From Klebsiella michiganensis (GTDB lineage Bacteria; Pseudomonadota; Gammaproteobacteria; Enterobacterales; Enterobacteriaceae), in NCBI GenBank assembly GCA_000963575.1, contig CP011077.1, positions 3,534,001 to 3,598,000 of the forward strand: 64,000 nt of DNA. Reading direction: 5' to 3'. This document shows positions 7,007 through 16,611 of this stretch, piece after piece (the stretch's first letter is position 1; each line of letters starts with the position of its first letter). The position numbers and the translations under genes were made by a program. The notes beneath the pieces were generated by a model, which worked only from the letters and a program-made list of their open reading frames with translations, did not search any database and was not told the origin of the DNA.

Positions 7007-9286
7007 TCACAGCGGCGCTGTTTGCGCCTCCACAACCGCCAGCGCCACCATATTCACAATCCGGCGCACAGAGGCAATCGGCGTCAACACATGAACCGGC
7101 TTCGCCACGCCCATAAGCACTGGCCCAACGGTCACCCCTTCAGAACTCGACACGCGCAGCAGGTTATAGCTAATACGCGCCGCCTCAACGTTCGGCATGA
7201 TCAGGATGTTGGCAGAGCCTTTCAACGGGCTGTCCGGCATACGCTCATGGCGAATACTTTCGACCAACGCGGCGTCCCCATGCATCTCCCCGTCAATTTC
7301 CAGGTCAGGCGCACGCTCGCGCACCAGCTCCAGCGTTTTACGCATTTTGCAGGCCGCTTTGCTGTTGGATGAACCGTAGTTGGAGTGGGACAGTAGCGCG
7401 ACTTTCGGCTCAATGCCGAAGCGGCGCACCGTTTCCGCCGCCAGCAGCGTGATTTCCGTCAGCTCTTCCGGCGTTGGGTCGTCGTTCACATAGGTATCAG
7501 CGATAAAGGTGTTGCCGCTCGGCAGCAGCAGCGCGTTCATCGCCCCGGCAGCCTTGACGCCTTCGCGGTAGCCAAACAGCTTCTCTACCACATCAAAGTG
7601 CTCGTGGTATTCGCCAATTGTCCCGCATATCAGCGCATCAGCTTCCCCACGATGCACCATGATAGCCCCAATCACCGTGGTGTTGCTGATCACCGCCCGC
7701 TGTGCCTGCTCCTGGGTGATCCCCCGGCGCTTCATAATGTTGTAGTACTCGTGCCAGTACTCTTTAAAACGCGGATCGGATTCGTTATTCACTATCTCAA
7801 AATCTTTGCCCGGCTGAATTTGCAGGCCCAGCTTTTTGATGCGCATTTCGATGACGCTTGGGCGACCAATCAGAATAGGCTTCGCCAGCCCCAAAGTAAT
7901 CAGCTCCTGCGTGGCATGCAGGACACGCGCCTCCTCCCCTTCGCTCAACACCACGCGCTTCGGCTCTTTACGCGCCTGGGAGAAGATCGGCTTCATAAAC
8001 AGGTTAGTTTTGTAGACAAACTCCTCCAGCTTCTCGCTGTAGGCATTGAAATCCTGAATCGGGCGAGTGGCCACGCCGGAGTCCATCGCCGCCTTAGCTA
8101 CCGCGGGGGCAATTTTCACGATCAGACGCGGGTCAAATGGCTTAGGAATAATGTATTCCGGACCGAACGTCAGTTCCTGTTCACCGTAGGCGGAGGCCAC
8201 CACGTCGCTTTGTTCGGCGTGAGCCAGTTCCGCAATGGCATGTACCGCAGCCAGTTTCATCTCTTCGTTAATCGCCGTGGCGCCTACGTCCAGCGCGCCA
8301 CGGAAGATGAACGGGAAACACAGCACGTTGTTCACCTGGTTCGGGTAGTCCGAGCGGCCGGTACAGATAATAGCCTCAGGACGCACGGCTTTTGCCAGCG
8401 GCGGCAGAATTTCCGGTTCAGGGTTGGCCAGCGCCAGAATCAGCGGTGCCTTGCCCATCTTCTTCACCATGTCCTGGGTCAGCACTTTCGGGCCGGAACA
8501 GCCAAGGAAGATGTCCGCGCCCTCAATCACATCGTCCAGGGTCCGCTTACCGCTGTCCTCCACGGCATAGGCGGCTTTGGTTTCCGCCATGTTCTCTTCG
8601 CGGCCTTTATAGATAACGCCCTTCGAGTCACAAACCACAATGTTGTGTTTCTGCATGCCCAGCGCGACCAGCAGATTCATACAGGCAATGGCCGAGGCTC
8701 CCGCCCCAGACACCACCAGACGCACATCGGAAATATTCTTTTCAACCACTCGCAGGCCGTTCAGCACCGCGGCGGTACAAATGATAGCGGTACCGTGCTG
8801 GTCATCATGGAAGACAGGAATATTCATACGTTCGCGCAGTTTTTGCTCGATGTAGAAACACTCCGGCGCCTTGATATCTTCCAGGTTAATACCGCCGAAA
8901 GTCGGCTCCAGTGCGGCGACCACGTCGATAAGCTTGTCCGGATCCATCTCATCAATTTCGATGTCGAAGACGTCAATACCGGCGAATTTTTTAAACAGCA
9001 CGCCCTTGCCTTCCATCACCGGTTTACCGGCCAGTGCGCCAATATTGCCCAGCCCAAGGACCGCAGTACCGTTAGAGACCACGCCCACAAGATTGCCGCG
9101 CGCGGTGTACTTGTAAGCAGCGAGGGGATCCTTTTCAATTTCAAGACAGGGCGCCGCTACGCCCGGCGAATACGCCAGTGCCAGATCGCGCTGGGTTGCC
9201 AGGGGTTTGGTCGGAGAAACCTGGATTTTCCCCGGGACTGGAAACTCATGGAAATCGAGGGCACTTTGCTTCAGTTGTTCATCCAT
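7007..9286 (-). CDS. maeB: NADP-dependent malic enzyme MaeB
   Basis: MaeB decarboxylates malate to pyruvate, producing NADPH and CO2. The 759-residue length equals E. coli MaeB. The N-terminal malic-enzyme and NAD(P)-binding domains cover about residues 1-425, with the signature near FDDQHGTAIICTAAVLNGL and a Rossmann loop VVSGAGASAIA. The C-terminal part, about residues 430-755, is a phosphotransacetylase-like domain that in E. coli has a regulatory role with acetyl-CoA. An AAGGAACG ribosome-binding site precedes the start. It is divergent from talA and convergent with hemF. Confidence 0.97.
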   Translation of the reverse strand: MDEQLKQSALDFHEFPVPGKIQVSPTKPLATQRDLALAYSPGVAAPCLEIEKDPLAAYKYTARGNLVGVVSNGTAVLGLGNIGALAGKPVMEGKGVLFKKFAGIDVFDIEIDEMDPDKLIDVVAALEPTFGGINLEDIKAPECFYIEQKLRERMNIPVFHDDQHGTAIICTAAVLNGLRVVEKNISDVRLVVSGAGASAIACMNLLVALGMQKHNIVVCDSKGVIYKGREENMAETKAAYAVEDSGKRTLDDVIEGADIFLGCSGPKVLTQDMVKKMGKAPLILALANPEPEILPPLAKAVRPEAIICTGRSDYPNQVNNVLCFPFIFRGALDVGATAINEEMKLAAVHAIAELAHAEQSDVVASAYGEQELTFGPEYIIPKPFDPRLIVKIAPAVAKAAMDSGVATRPIQDFNAYSEKLEEFVYKTNLFMKPIFSQARKEPKRVVLSEGEEARVLHATQELITLGLAKPILIGRPSVIEMRIKKLGLQIQPGKDFEIVNNESDPRFKEYWHEYYNIMKRRGITQEQAQRAVISNTTVIGAIMVHRGEADALICGTIGEYHEHFDVVEKLFGYREGVKAAGAMNALLLPSGNTFIADTYVNDDPTPEELTEITLLAAETVRRFGIEPKVALLSHSNYGSSNSKAACKMRKTLELVRERAPDLEIDGEMHGDAALVESIRHERMPDSPLKGSANILIMPNVEAARISYNLLRVSSSEGVTVGPVLMGVAKPVHVLTPIASVRRIVNMVALAVVEAQTAPL

Positions 9287-9453
9287 TGCATCGTTCCTTT
9301 TTGGGTCTTCTTTATTGTTACGTTAGCCGCCTAGTATCACGCGGGCACGTTTCGCAAACTTTGAAGGTAGCCATACTATTAAGATTAGGCGTGATTATTG
9401 TTAGCTAACTATAGAAGCAATGTTAGCGGCCGCCCCGTCATCGCCCCCATCTG

Positions 9454-9460
9454 CTATGCT
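9454..9460 (+). promoter_or_regulatory. Possible sigma-S-type -10 element for talA-tktB
   Basis: CTATGCT resembles the sigma-S -10 consensus CTATACT and lies about 80 bases before the talA start. In E. coli talA and tktB are stationary-phase, RpoS-dependent genes. This is a short degenerate match only. Confidence 0.3.
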
Positions 9461-9542
9461 CTTGGGTTATGCAAAGCGCAAATTTTCACGGCGAGCGACA
9501 CGGAACGCTCAGGTAAGACGTTGCTTTTTCAAGGAGATAGTA

Positions 9543-10493
9543 ATGAATCAGCTAGACAGCATTAAGCAGTACACCACCGTAGTTGCCGACAGCGGTGATA
9601 TCGACTCTATTCGCCACTACCAGCCTGAAGACGCCACCACCAACCCTTCACTGTTGTTAAAAGCCGCAGAGCTTGAGCAATATCAGCCGCTTATTGATGA
9701 CGCCCTGGCCTATGGCAAACAGCGTGGCGGCAACAGGGAACAGATAGTGGCCGAAGCCAGTGACAAACTGGCGGTCAATGTCGGTGCGGAAATTCTGAAA
9801 AGCATTCCGGGGCGCGTGTCCACCGAAGTGGATGCGCGTTTGTCCTATGACAAAGAGAAGAGCATCAGCAAGGCCCGTCGCCTGGTAGAGCTGTACGCCG
9901 AGCAAGGGATCGATCAATCCCGCATTCTTATCAAGCTGGCGTCAACCTGGGAAGGGATCCGGGCGGCGGAAGAGTTGCAGAAAGAAGGTATCAACTGCAA
10001 CCTGACGCTGCTGTTCTCTTTTGCTCAGGCGCGCGCCTGCGCCGAAGCGGGCGTCTTCCTGATTTCCCCGTTTGTGGGGCGTATTTACGACTGGTATCAA
10101 GCCCGTAAACCGATGGATCCGTATATCGTCGAAGAAGATCCGGGCGTGAAATCCGTGCGCAATATCTACGACTACTTCAAGCAACATAACTATGAAACCA
10201 TCGTCATGGGCGCCAGCTTCCGTCGTAAGGAACAAATCCTCGCGCTGGCGGGCTGCGACCGACTGACCATCGCCCCCAACCTGCTGCAGCAGCTGCAGGA
10301 CAGCGAAGAAGAAGTTGTCCGCAAGCTGATCCCCTTCTCACAGGGCTTCCGCCGCCCGGCGCCAATGAGCGAAGCGGAATTCCGTTGGGAACATAGCCAG
10401 GATGCTATGGCCGTAGAAAAACTGGCCGAAGGGATCCGCCTGTTCGCCATAGATCAACGCAAACTGGAAGACCTGCTCGCCGCCAAACTTTAA
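9543..10493 (+). CDS. talA: Transaldolase A
   Basis: TalA transfers a dihydroxyacetone unit between sedoheptulose-7-phosphate and glyceraldehyde-3-phosphate in the non-oxidative pentose phosphate pathway. The 316-residue product matches E. coli TalA in length. The Schiff-base lysine lies in ILIKLASTWEGI, and the N-terminal signature TTNPSLLLKA is present. I chose ATG at 9543 with AAGGAGATAGT upstream; the open frame extends 41 codons further 5' but without family similarity. tktB follows after 18 bases, so the two form a pentose phosphate operon. Confidence 0.97.
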   Translation: MNQLDSIKQYTTVVADSGDIDSIRHYQPEDATTNPSLLLKAAELEQYQPLIDDALAYGKQRGGNREQIVAEASDKLAVNVGAEILKSIPGRVSTEVDARLSYDKEKSISKARRLVELYAEQGIDQSRILIKLASTWEGIRAAEELQKEGINCNLTLLFSFAQARACAEAGVFLISPFVGRIYDWYQARKPMDPYIVEEDPGVKSVRNIYDYFKQHNYETIVMGASFRRKEQILALAGCDRLTIAPNLLQQLQDSEEEVVRKLIPFSQGFRRPAPMSEAEFRWEHSQDAMAVEKLAEGIRLFAIDQRKLEDLLAAKL

Positions 10494-10511
10494 CAAGACC
10501 TGGAGTGAAAC

Positions 10512-12512
10512 ATGTCATCACGTAAAGAGCTTGCCAACGCCATTCGCGCCCTCAGTATGGATGCGGTACAGAAAGCCAACTCCGGCCACCCCGGTGCACC
10601 GATGGGCATGGCCGATATCGCCGAGGTGCTGTGGAATGACTTCCTCAGCCACAACCCGTCTAACCCGCACTGGGCCAACCGCGACCGCTTTGTGCTGTCG
10701 AACGGCCATGCGTCGATGCTGCTTTACAGCCTGCTGCACCTGAGCGGCTATGACCTGCCGCTGGATGAGTTGAAAAACTTCCGCCAGCTTCACTCCAAAA
10801 CGCCGGGCCACCCGGAAGTGGGCTATACCCCCGGCGTTGAAACCACCACCGGCCCGCTGGGCCAGGGGTTAGCCAACGCCGTGGGGATGGCCATTGCCGA
10901 ACGCACGCTGGCCGCGCAGTTCAACCAACCCGGGCATGACATCGTCGACCACTACACCTATGTGTTTATGGGCGACGGTTGCCTGATGGAAGGGATTTCT
11001 CATGAAGTCTCTTCTCTTGCCGGAACGCTGGGCCTGGGCAAGCTGATTGGTTTCTACGACCACAATGGGATTTCCATCGACGGGGAAACCGACGGCTGGT
11101 TTACCGACGACACGGCCAAACGCTTTGAAGCCTATCACTGGCACGTTATCCATGAGATAGACGGCCACGACCCGGCAGCGTTGAGCAAAGCCATTAAAGA
11201 AGCCCAGAGCGTGAAGGACAAACCGTCCTTGATCATTTGCCGTACCGTGATTGGCTTTGGCTCACCAAACAAAGCGGGCAAAGAAGAAGCGCACGGCGCT
11301 CCGTTAGGTGAAGAAGAAGTCGCCCTGGCACGTAAGCAACTCGGCTGGAAATACCCACCGTTTGAGATCCCGACAGACGTTTACCGCGCCTGGGACGCGA
11401 AAGAAGCGGGTGAAAAAGCGGAAGTCGCATGGAAAGAAAAATTCGCCGCCTACGCCAAGGCGCACCCTACCCTAAGCGCCGAATTCAAGCGCCGTACCGA
11501 AGGCAAATTGCCGGATAGCTGGCAAAAAACCGCCCAGCACTATATTGAGCAACTGCAGGCTAACCCGGACAAAATCGCGACCCGCAAAGCGTCTCAGAAT
11601 GCCCTTAACGCCTTCGGCCCGTCGCTGCCGGAACTGCTTGGCGGCTCCGCCGACCTCGCCCCAAGTAACCTGACCATCTGGAAAGGCTCGAAGTCGATTA
11701 AAGAAGACACCGCAGGGAATTATATCCACTACGGCGTGCGCGAATTCGGCATGACCGCCATCGCCAACGGCATCGCCCTGCACGGTGGCTTTATCCCTTA
11801 CACCGCCACCTTCCTGATGTTTGTGGAGTACGCCCGGAATGCGGCGCGTATGGCGGCGCTGATGAAGGCCCGGCAGATCATGGTTTATACCCATGATTCC
11901 ATCGGGCTTGGGGAAGATGGCCCAACCCATCAGGCCGTCGAGCAATTAGCCAGCCTGCGCCTGACGCCAAACTTCAGCACCTGGCGTCCCTGTGACCAGG
12001 TCGAGGCCGCGGTAGCCTGGAAATCCGCGCTTGAGCGCCAGACCGGCCCAACTGCGCTGATCCTGTCTCGCCAGAATCTTGCTCAGATGGATCGTACCCC
12101 TGAGCAACTGAAAGCCATCGGCCGCGGCGGGTATATTCTGAAGGACAGCGACGGCAAGCCGGATCTCATCCTGATTGCCACGGGCTCGGAGATTGAAATC
12201 ACCGTCGAGGCCGCGGCAGCATTGAGCAAAGAAGGGCATAAGGTGCGCGTGGTGTCGATGCCGTCCACCGACGTTTTCGATGCCCAGGATGAGGAGTATC
12301 AGGAGTCCGTCCTGCCTTATGCAGTCCGCGCTCGCGTGGCGGTAGAAGCCGGTATCGCCGATTACTGGTACAAATATGTCGGCCTCAAAGGCGGGATTGT
12401 GGGCATGACAACCTTCGGGGAGTCCGCCCCTGCCGGGAAGTTGTTCCCGTTCTTTGGCTTTACGGTGGAGAACATCGTGGCAACGGCGAAAAAAACGCTC
12501 GGCAAGAAATAG
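10512..12512 (+). CDS. tktB: Transketolase 2 (TktB)
   Basis: TktB is a thiamine-diphosphate enzyme moving two-carbon ketol units in the non-oxidative pentose phosphate pathway. The 666-residue product is close to the 667 of E. coli TktB. The N-terminal ThDP-binding domain includes the NSGHPGAPMGMADIA signature and the GDGCLMEGISHE cofactor motif. The middle domain carries YTHDSIGLGEDGPTHQ, and a C-terminal transketolase domain follows. Placement directly after talA identifies the tktB paralogue rather than tktA. Confidence 0.97.
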   Translation: MSSRKELANAIRALSMDAVQKANSGHPGAPMGMADIAEVLWNDFLSHNPSNPHWANRDRFVLSNGHASMLLYSLLHLSGYDLPLDELKNFRQLHSKTPGHPEVGYTPGVETTTGPLGQGLANAVGMAIAERTLAAQFNQPGHDIVDHYTYVFMGDGCLMEGISHEVSSLAGTLGLGKLIGFYDHNGISIDGETDGWFTDDTAKRFEAYHWHVIHEIDGHDPAALSKAIKEAQSVKDKPSLIICRTVIGFGSPNKAGKEEAHGAPLGEEEVALARKQLGWKYPPFEIPTDVYRAWDAKEAGEKAEVAWKEKFAAYAKAHPTLSAEFKRRTEGKLPDSWQKTAQHYIEQLQANPDKIATRKASQNALNAFGPSLPELLGGSADLAPSNLTIWKGSKSIKEDTAGNYIHYGVREFGMTAIANGIALHGGFIPYTATFLMFVEYARNAARMAALMKARQIMVYTHDSIGLGEDGPTHQAVEQLASLRLTPNFSTWRPCDQVEAAVAWKSALERQTGPTALILSRQNLAQMDRTPEQLKAIGRGGYILKDSDGKPDLILIATGSEIEITVEAAAALSKEGHKVRVVSMPSTDVFDAQDEEYQESVLPYAVRARVAVEAGIADYWYKYVGLKGGIVGMTTFGESAPAGKLFPFFGFTVENIVATAKKTLGKK

Positions 12513-12526
12513 TTCCTGTCATCCAG

Positions 12527-12548
12527 CCCTCTCCTTGCGGGGGGAGGG
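12527..12548. terminator. C-rich hairpin between convergent tktB and ypfG
   Basis: The arms CCCTCTCC and GGGGAGGG pair (one G-U pair) across a 6-base loop. The hairpin lies 15 bases after tktB and 27 bases before the ypfG stop, so it probably ends both transcripts. It belongs to the C-rich palindrome family of this genome. Confidence 0.5.
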
Positions 12549-12574
12549 TGCTCGTTTACCTCAATGAATCCAAC

Positions 12575-13618
12575 CTACTTAGTGACCCACAGCGTGGGCC
12601 AGCCGCCCGCTTTATGCCAGTCGTCGCAGGCAGGCTCTTCTGCATAGCGAACCAGTCGAAAACGCTGCCCGTCATAGCGCCAGCGCGTGGCTACCCCGCA
12701 ATCACCCGGCCCACGCCCCTTCGCCAAAGTCGTTAACTCTTTGCCGGACTCATCGAATCCCGCGTTCATTAGCTCCAGCTCGGCGCTGCCGCTGTCCGGC
12801 ATAAAGGGCAAGCGCAGGTGAATCGTCCTGGCAACAAACGGCTTTTGCCGGGAAATCACCCAGGCCAGGGACACCACGTTATAGGCTCCCGCCTCACAGC
12901 TGGTCAGCATCAGAGCCTTGTCGTCGGTCAGAGGGAAAACGCGCACTTCACGGCGCAGAGGATCAAGCGAACACTGGCTGTTATTCATCCGCCATGTGCC
13001 ATAATCCAGCAGATCGTTCAGTTCATCGTGTGAAAGCGGCGTTGATGCTGCTGCTGCTGCGGCCACGTCTTTTAGCGGCGGGGCCGGGGGCACGCTCAGA
13101 GGAGGCCCGTCACCTTTTTTAATCCATGCGGTTTCACTGCCAATGCGTTTTTGCTGGCTGTCGATAAACAGCAGCGCCGCTTTGAGCCCACTGAGTGAAA
13201 TGACGCCCATTCCTTCGGCAAGGGTGATTTTATCGCCGTTCACAATGGCGTTTAACAGGCCGTTAATCGCTTCCGGGTTATTGGTCATCAGATGATGAGG
13301 CGACACTTTCCATTCGTTGGGCTGGATAACAACAGGCGTGTCGTCGAGCCGCAGCCGCGGCGCCACAGGCGGGACTTTGACGTCCACGCTCTCCATATTC
13401 CCCAGGTCGATGCGCAAACTGGCGTCAGTGCGGGCCCCGGCCCCTCGAGTAATCGTCATCACCAGCCCCTGATGCAGCCCGGTATTACGGGCACTGCAAA
13501 AGTTCTGGTTATTGCAGGTCACCTGCCAGTCGGAAAACTGCTTTTGTGCCGGCGCCGCGAACGCAGCCTTAGCCACCAGCAGTGCAAGCATGAGTAAAGA
13601 GGATATCCGATTGAACAT
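12575..13618 (-). CDS. ypfG: YpfG, exported DUF1176-family protein of unknown function
   Basis: This 347-residue protein has the length and position of E. coli YpfG and belongs to the DUF1176 family. A signal peptide covers about residues 1-22 (cleavage near AFA-AP), so it is probably periplasmic. Four Cys residues (for example in VTCNNQNFC and ECR-type positions later) suggest disulfides. A low-complexity VAAAAAAS stretch lies near residue 190. The ribosome-binding site before the chosen ATG is poor. No enzymatic motif is recognised. Its neighbours, tktB and nudK, say nothing about its role. Confidence 0.85.
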   Translation of the reverse strand: MFNRISSLLMLALLVAKAAFAAPAQKQFSDWQVTCNNQNFCSARNTGLHQGLVMTITRGAGARTDASLRIDLGNMESVDVKVPPVAPRLRLDDTPVVIQPNEWKVSPHHLMTNNPEAINGLLNAIVNGDKITLAEGMGVISLSGLKAALLFIDSQQKRIGSETAWIKKGDGPPLSVPPAPPLKDVAAAAAASTPLSHDELNDLLDYGTWRMNNSQCSLDPLRREVRVFPLTDDKALMLTSCEAGAYNVVSLAWVISRQKPFVARTIHLRLPFMPDSGSAELELMNAGFDESGKELTTLAKGRGPGDCGVATRWRYDGQRFRLVRYAEEPACDDWHKAGGWPTLWVTK

Positions 13619-13761
13619 TGAAGGCTGCCCTAAGAAGCGAAGCGTGAAAAACGTACGATGGTGCGACGTATCTTCGGCTCACGAGACAGCCTGCTCAATC
13701 GGATTTGTCGGATAGATTTATCGCAATATTAAAAATCACAATAACCTGATTTTATGGAACT

Positions 13762-14337
13762 TTACCCCATGATATTGCGCAACTGCAGCTGTTGCAGCAG
13801 TATCACCGTCTTTCCGTCGCGAATTTCACCGTTATTCACCATCGCCATTGCCTGGCTGAAAGGGATTTCCAGCACGTCGATATCTTCATCCTCCACGCCG
13901 CCGCCGGCCCCTTCTCGCTGCGCCTCGCTGTATTCCGCCAGATAGAAATAGACGATTTCGGTCACGCCGCCGGGAGACATATACAGTTCAAAGACTTTCT
14001 CCACTTCCCCCACCTGAAAACCCGTTTCTTCCATGGCCTCTTTGCGGGCACAAACCTCTGGCTCGTCGGCATCCAGCAGCCCGGCGCAGGCTTCTATCAG
14101 CATGCCATCTTCATTCCCGTTAACCCAAGTCGCGACGCGGAACTGGCGCGTTAACACCACGCTTTTCTTTTCACGGTTATAGAGCAGGATGGTTGCGCCG
14201 TTGCCCCGATCATACACCTCGCGTTTATGGCGCACGCTTTCGGCCCCATTGCGAGACAGGTCATAGGTAATATTGCGCAGGATGAAGTAGTTATCAGACA
14301 GGACTTTATCTTTGATGACGTCAATACGTAACGACAT
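13762..14337 (-). CDS. nudK: GDP-mannose pyrophosphatase NudK
   Basis: NudK is a Nudix hydrolase that splits GDP-mannose to GMP and mannose-1-phosphate in the cytoplasm. It has 191 residues, like E. coli NudK (YffH). The Nudix box lies at about residues 85-106, with the core KEAMEETGF whose glutamates bind Mg2+. The conserved segments HKREVYDRGNGATILLYN and YMSPGGVTE also fit. The start has a GGAG ribosome-binding site. In E. coli the next gene is aegA; here the nap operon follows instead. Confidence 0.95.
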   Translation of the reverse strand: MSLRIDVIKDKVLSDNYFILRNITYDLSRNGAESVRHKREVYDRGNGATILLYNREKKSVVLTRQFRVATWVNGNEDGMLIEACAGLLDADEPEVCARKEAMEETGFQVGEVEKVFELYMSPGGVTEIVYFYLAEYSEAQREGAGGGVEDEDIDVLEIPFSQAMAMVNNGEIRDGKTVILLQQLQLRNIMG

Positions 14338-14695
14338 AGGGTCTCCACAAGGCGGTAAGGGAGCCGATAATGATATGCCGTTCTGTGAGCGTTGTCGCGT
14401 TACGTTAGGTGTGTTTTTTGGGTGTGATTTTCTTTATGTTGACCAGATGGTGGTTCCGTTCACTTATCGTTCAGTTCTCCCTCACCCCGGCCCTCTCCCC
14501 AAAGAGGAGAGGGAGAAAACAGATAGCGGAAATATTCTTTATCCCCTCTCCCTCTGGGAGAAAACAGGTGACGGAGCGTTTTTTATTCCCTCTCCCTTCC
14601 AGGGAGAGGGTAAAAAAACAGAAACGATTCTGCGGCTTAAGTTAGTGCGGGACATAAAGCACAGCACGGTTCCGGCTTAAATCGCCTCAGTTTTC
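14338..14695. other. Intergenic region between nudK and napC, with three tandem C-rich hairpins
   Basis: This 358-bp gap holds no gene that I can support. Three C-rich palindromes lie in tandem: arms at 14491-14498/14506-14513, 14548-14552/14556-14560 and 14588-14597/14601-14610. The last has a perfect 10-bp stem with a 3-base loop. The 5' end of the gap must also hold the nudK promoter, and the nap transcript must end here. Confidence 0.6.
14491..14610. repeat. Cluster of three C-rich palindromic repeats
   Basis: Each unit reads CCCTCTCC-like, a short loop, then a GGAGAGGG-like arm, and the units are about 45-50 bases apart. They match the single copies at hemF/maeB, tktB/ypfG and 57.3 kb, so this is a repeat family rather than one terminator. 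Confidence 0.65.
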
Positions 14696-15298
14696 TCAAT
14701 ACCCCGCCTCAACCTCTCGCATATCCGGCAGTTTATGCGCTATCCCCTTATGGCAATCAATGCAGGTTTTGCCATCTTTGATTGCCTCATCGTGCATTTT
14801 GGCCGCCACGGTTTTCTGCGCGCTGAAATCCATATAGTCGAAGTTATGGCAGTTTCGACACTCCTGAGAGTTATTGTTTTTCATCCGCCGCCACTCGTTT
14901 TGCGCCATCGCCAGACGGTGATCGTAAAATTTCTGAGGCGTGTCTATCAGCCCAAAGGCCTTGGCGTACAGCTCCTTGCTGGCCTGAATTTTACGGATCA
15001 TTTTTGGCACCCATTCGTGCGGCACATGGCAATCCGGGCAAGTCGCGCGTACGCCGCTGCGGTTGTTGTAATGCACCGTGCCCATGTATTCCTCATACAC
15101 GTTATTGCGCATTTCGTGGCAGCCGATGCAGAACTCTTCGCGGTTGGACATTTCCATCCCGGTGTTGAAACCGCCCCAAAAGAGTATCCCGGCGGCAAAG
15201 CCGATAAGCAGCAATGTGCCGAGCGCTAACCGGCTCGGTCTGCGCCACCACTGCCACACGCGCTTAATGATGCCGGGTTTACGAGTTGATTTATCCAT
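14696..15298 (-). CDS. napC: Tetraheme cytochrome c quinol dehydrogenase NapC
   Basis: NapC is an inner-membrane-anchored cytochrome of the NapC/NirT family that takes electrons from quinol and passes them to the NapB-NapA nitrate reductase in the periplasm. The 200-residue product has an N-terminal membrane anchor at about residues 22-45 and four CXXCH heme sites: CIGCH, CPDCH, CRNCH and CIDCH. It is the last gene of napFDAGHBC, three bases after napB. Cytochrome c maturation genes follow nap in E. coli but do not follow here. Confidence 0.97.
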   Translation of the reverse strand: MDKSTRKPGIIKRVWQWWRRPSRLALGTLLLIGFAAGILFWGGFNTGMEMSNREEFCIGCHEMRNNVYEEYMGTVHYNNRSGVRATCPDCHVPHEWVPKMIRKIQASKELYAKAFGLIDTPQKFYDHRLAMAQNEWRRMKNNNSQECRNCHNFDYMDFSAQKTVAAKMHDEAIKDGKTCIDCHKGIAHKLPDMREVEAGY

Positions 15299-15301
15299 AA
15301 C

Positions 15302-15751
15302 TTATTTCCCAAACCCTTTGGATGGCTCGAAGGTATTTCCAACAATCGGGGCGACATCCGCCTGAGGCACATGGCATTGCAGGCAGAAATAGCGGCGAGG
15401 CGCTACATTCGACAGCACTTTACCGTCGCTATCCATAAAGTGCGTTGGGCTGACGCGCGGTGCCCCCGTGATACGGTAGCTCTCAACGCCGTGACACTGC
15501 AGGCAGCGGTTGCTGGTCGTCGTGACCTGGTAGCCGTCAACGCTGTGCGGGATCATCGGCGGTTGATTAACATAGTTCAGCGCCATCCGCGGCTGCTGCT
15601 TTGGCATTAGCACGGCGCCTTCCGGCGTGCCGGACACCTCTGGCGATTGATTGAGATCCACGCTGCTTGCCGCCCAAAGTGCGCCGCTGACCACCAGAGT
15701 TAATGCCGCTCCACACTGAAACAACGCCTTTGTCAGGCCATGGCTTTTCAT
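15302..15751 (-). CDS. napB: Diheme cytochrome c NapB, small subunit of periplasmic nitrate reductase
   Basis: NapB is the periplasmic diheme electron carrier between NapC and NapA. The 149-residue product has a signal peptide of about 28 residues and two heme-binding sites, CLQCHG and CLQCHV. The remaining conserved His residues (for example in IPHSVDG and SPTHFMD) would be axial ligands. Its start codon overlaps the napH stop by 4 bases (ATGA). Confidence 0.96.
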   Translation of the reverse strand: MKSHGLTKALFQCGAALTLVVSGALWAASSVDLNQSPEVSGTPEGAVLMPKQQPRMALNYVNQPPMIPHSVDGYQVTTTSNRCLQCHGVESYRITGAPRVSPTHFMDSDGKVLSNVAPRRYFCLQCHVPQADVAPIVGNTFEPSKGFGK

Positions 15752-16611
15752 GATTTAACTCCCGAGCTCCATCGTATTGTTATTTTGAAAACATCCTCGG
15801 GGCAGATGTCGATGCAGCGACCGCAGTTCAGGCAGTCGCGGCTCGAGATCCGCGCCGGGCTGTGCTTATCCAGTACCGGGGCGCGCATCACCTGCGGCTC
15901 CGGGCAAACGTGAAAACAATCCATACAGCGGGTGCAGCGCTCACGCCCGCCGGTGCTAACTTCAAGTGCACCTTTGCTGCCGACTGCACCATACAGCGCC
16001 CCAAGCGGGCAGAGATGGCCACACCAGCCGTGTTCAACCAGCAATAAATCGAAGAGAAACAGCGCGATCAGCAGCCAGATACCCGCCCCAAAGCCAAAGA
16101 TCAGCCCTCGCCCCATCAGTGAAACAGGGTTAACCCATTCCCAGATGAGCGTGCCGGTCAAGGCGCTGCCTGCCAGCACTATCGCCAGCAGCAGGTAGCG
16201 CAGCCAGCGCGGCAGTGAAGCCGAAGCGTTAAAGCCCGTTTTCCGCCGCAGCCACGCAGCCAAGTCCGTTAACGGATTGAGTGGACAGACCCATCCGCAA
16301 AAAATCCGCTTGCCCAGCAGCGCGTACCCGACCAGCACAATTCCTGCGCCACTCAGCGCCACGGCCGAAGGCAAGTGGCCGCTCAGCAGGCTTTGCAGCA
16401 CCATCAGGGGATCGCTCAGCGGCACCCTGTCCAGCAGCAGGCTGCTGCTGTAGTTCCCGTGCAGAACCCATACGCCGAAAAGCGGGCCGCAGAGAAACAA
16501 ACTTAAAACCAAGGCCTGTGAAAAACGGCGCATCAGCAGCCATTTGCGGCTGTGCCACCAGCCCTTTTTCGCTGCGGCATCGCGCCCAGCATCCTGCTTA
16601 TGGTTTGCCAT
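15748..16611 (-). CDS. napH: Quinol dehydrogenase ferredoxin subunit NapH
   Basis: NapH is an inner-membrane iron-sulfur protein that with NapG forms a second route for electrons from quinol to periplasmic nitrate reductase. It has four membrane segments, two CXXXCP motifs on the inner side (CGWVCPLNP and CGHLCPLGA), and two C-terminal 4Fe-4S clusters (CTRCMDCFHVCP and CLNCGRCIDICP). I chose ATG at 16611, which gives 287 residues, the E. coli length. The open frame continues 80 codons upstream, but that part is a shadow of napG. It overlaps napG by 14 bases. Confidence 0.95.
   Translation of the reverse strand: MANHKQDAGRDAAAKKGWWHSRKWLLMRRFSQALVLSLFLCGPLFGVWVLHGNYSSSLLLDRVPLSDPLMVLQSLLSGHLPSAVALSGAGIVLVGYALLGKRIFCGWVCPLNPLTDLAAWLRRKTGFNASASLPRWLRYLLLAIVLAGSALTGTLIWEWVNPVSLMGRGLIFGFGAGIWLLIALFLFDLLLVEHGWCGHLCPLGALYGAVGSKGALEVSTGGRERCTRCMDCFHVCPEPQVMRAPVLDKHSPARISSRDCLNCGRCIDICPEDVFKITIRWSSGVKS

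Noticed and set aside
7598..9334. A 578-codon open frame on the plus strand opposite maeB
   Set aside because: It lies wholly antisense to the well-supported maeB, is rich in His/Arg/Gln in the manner of GC-driven shadow frames, and has no recognisable domain.
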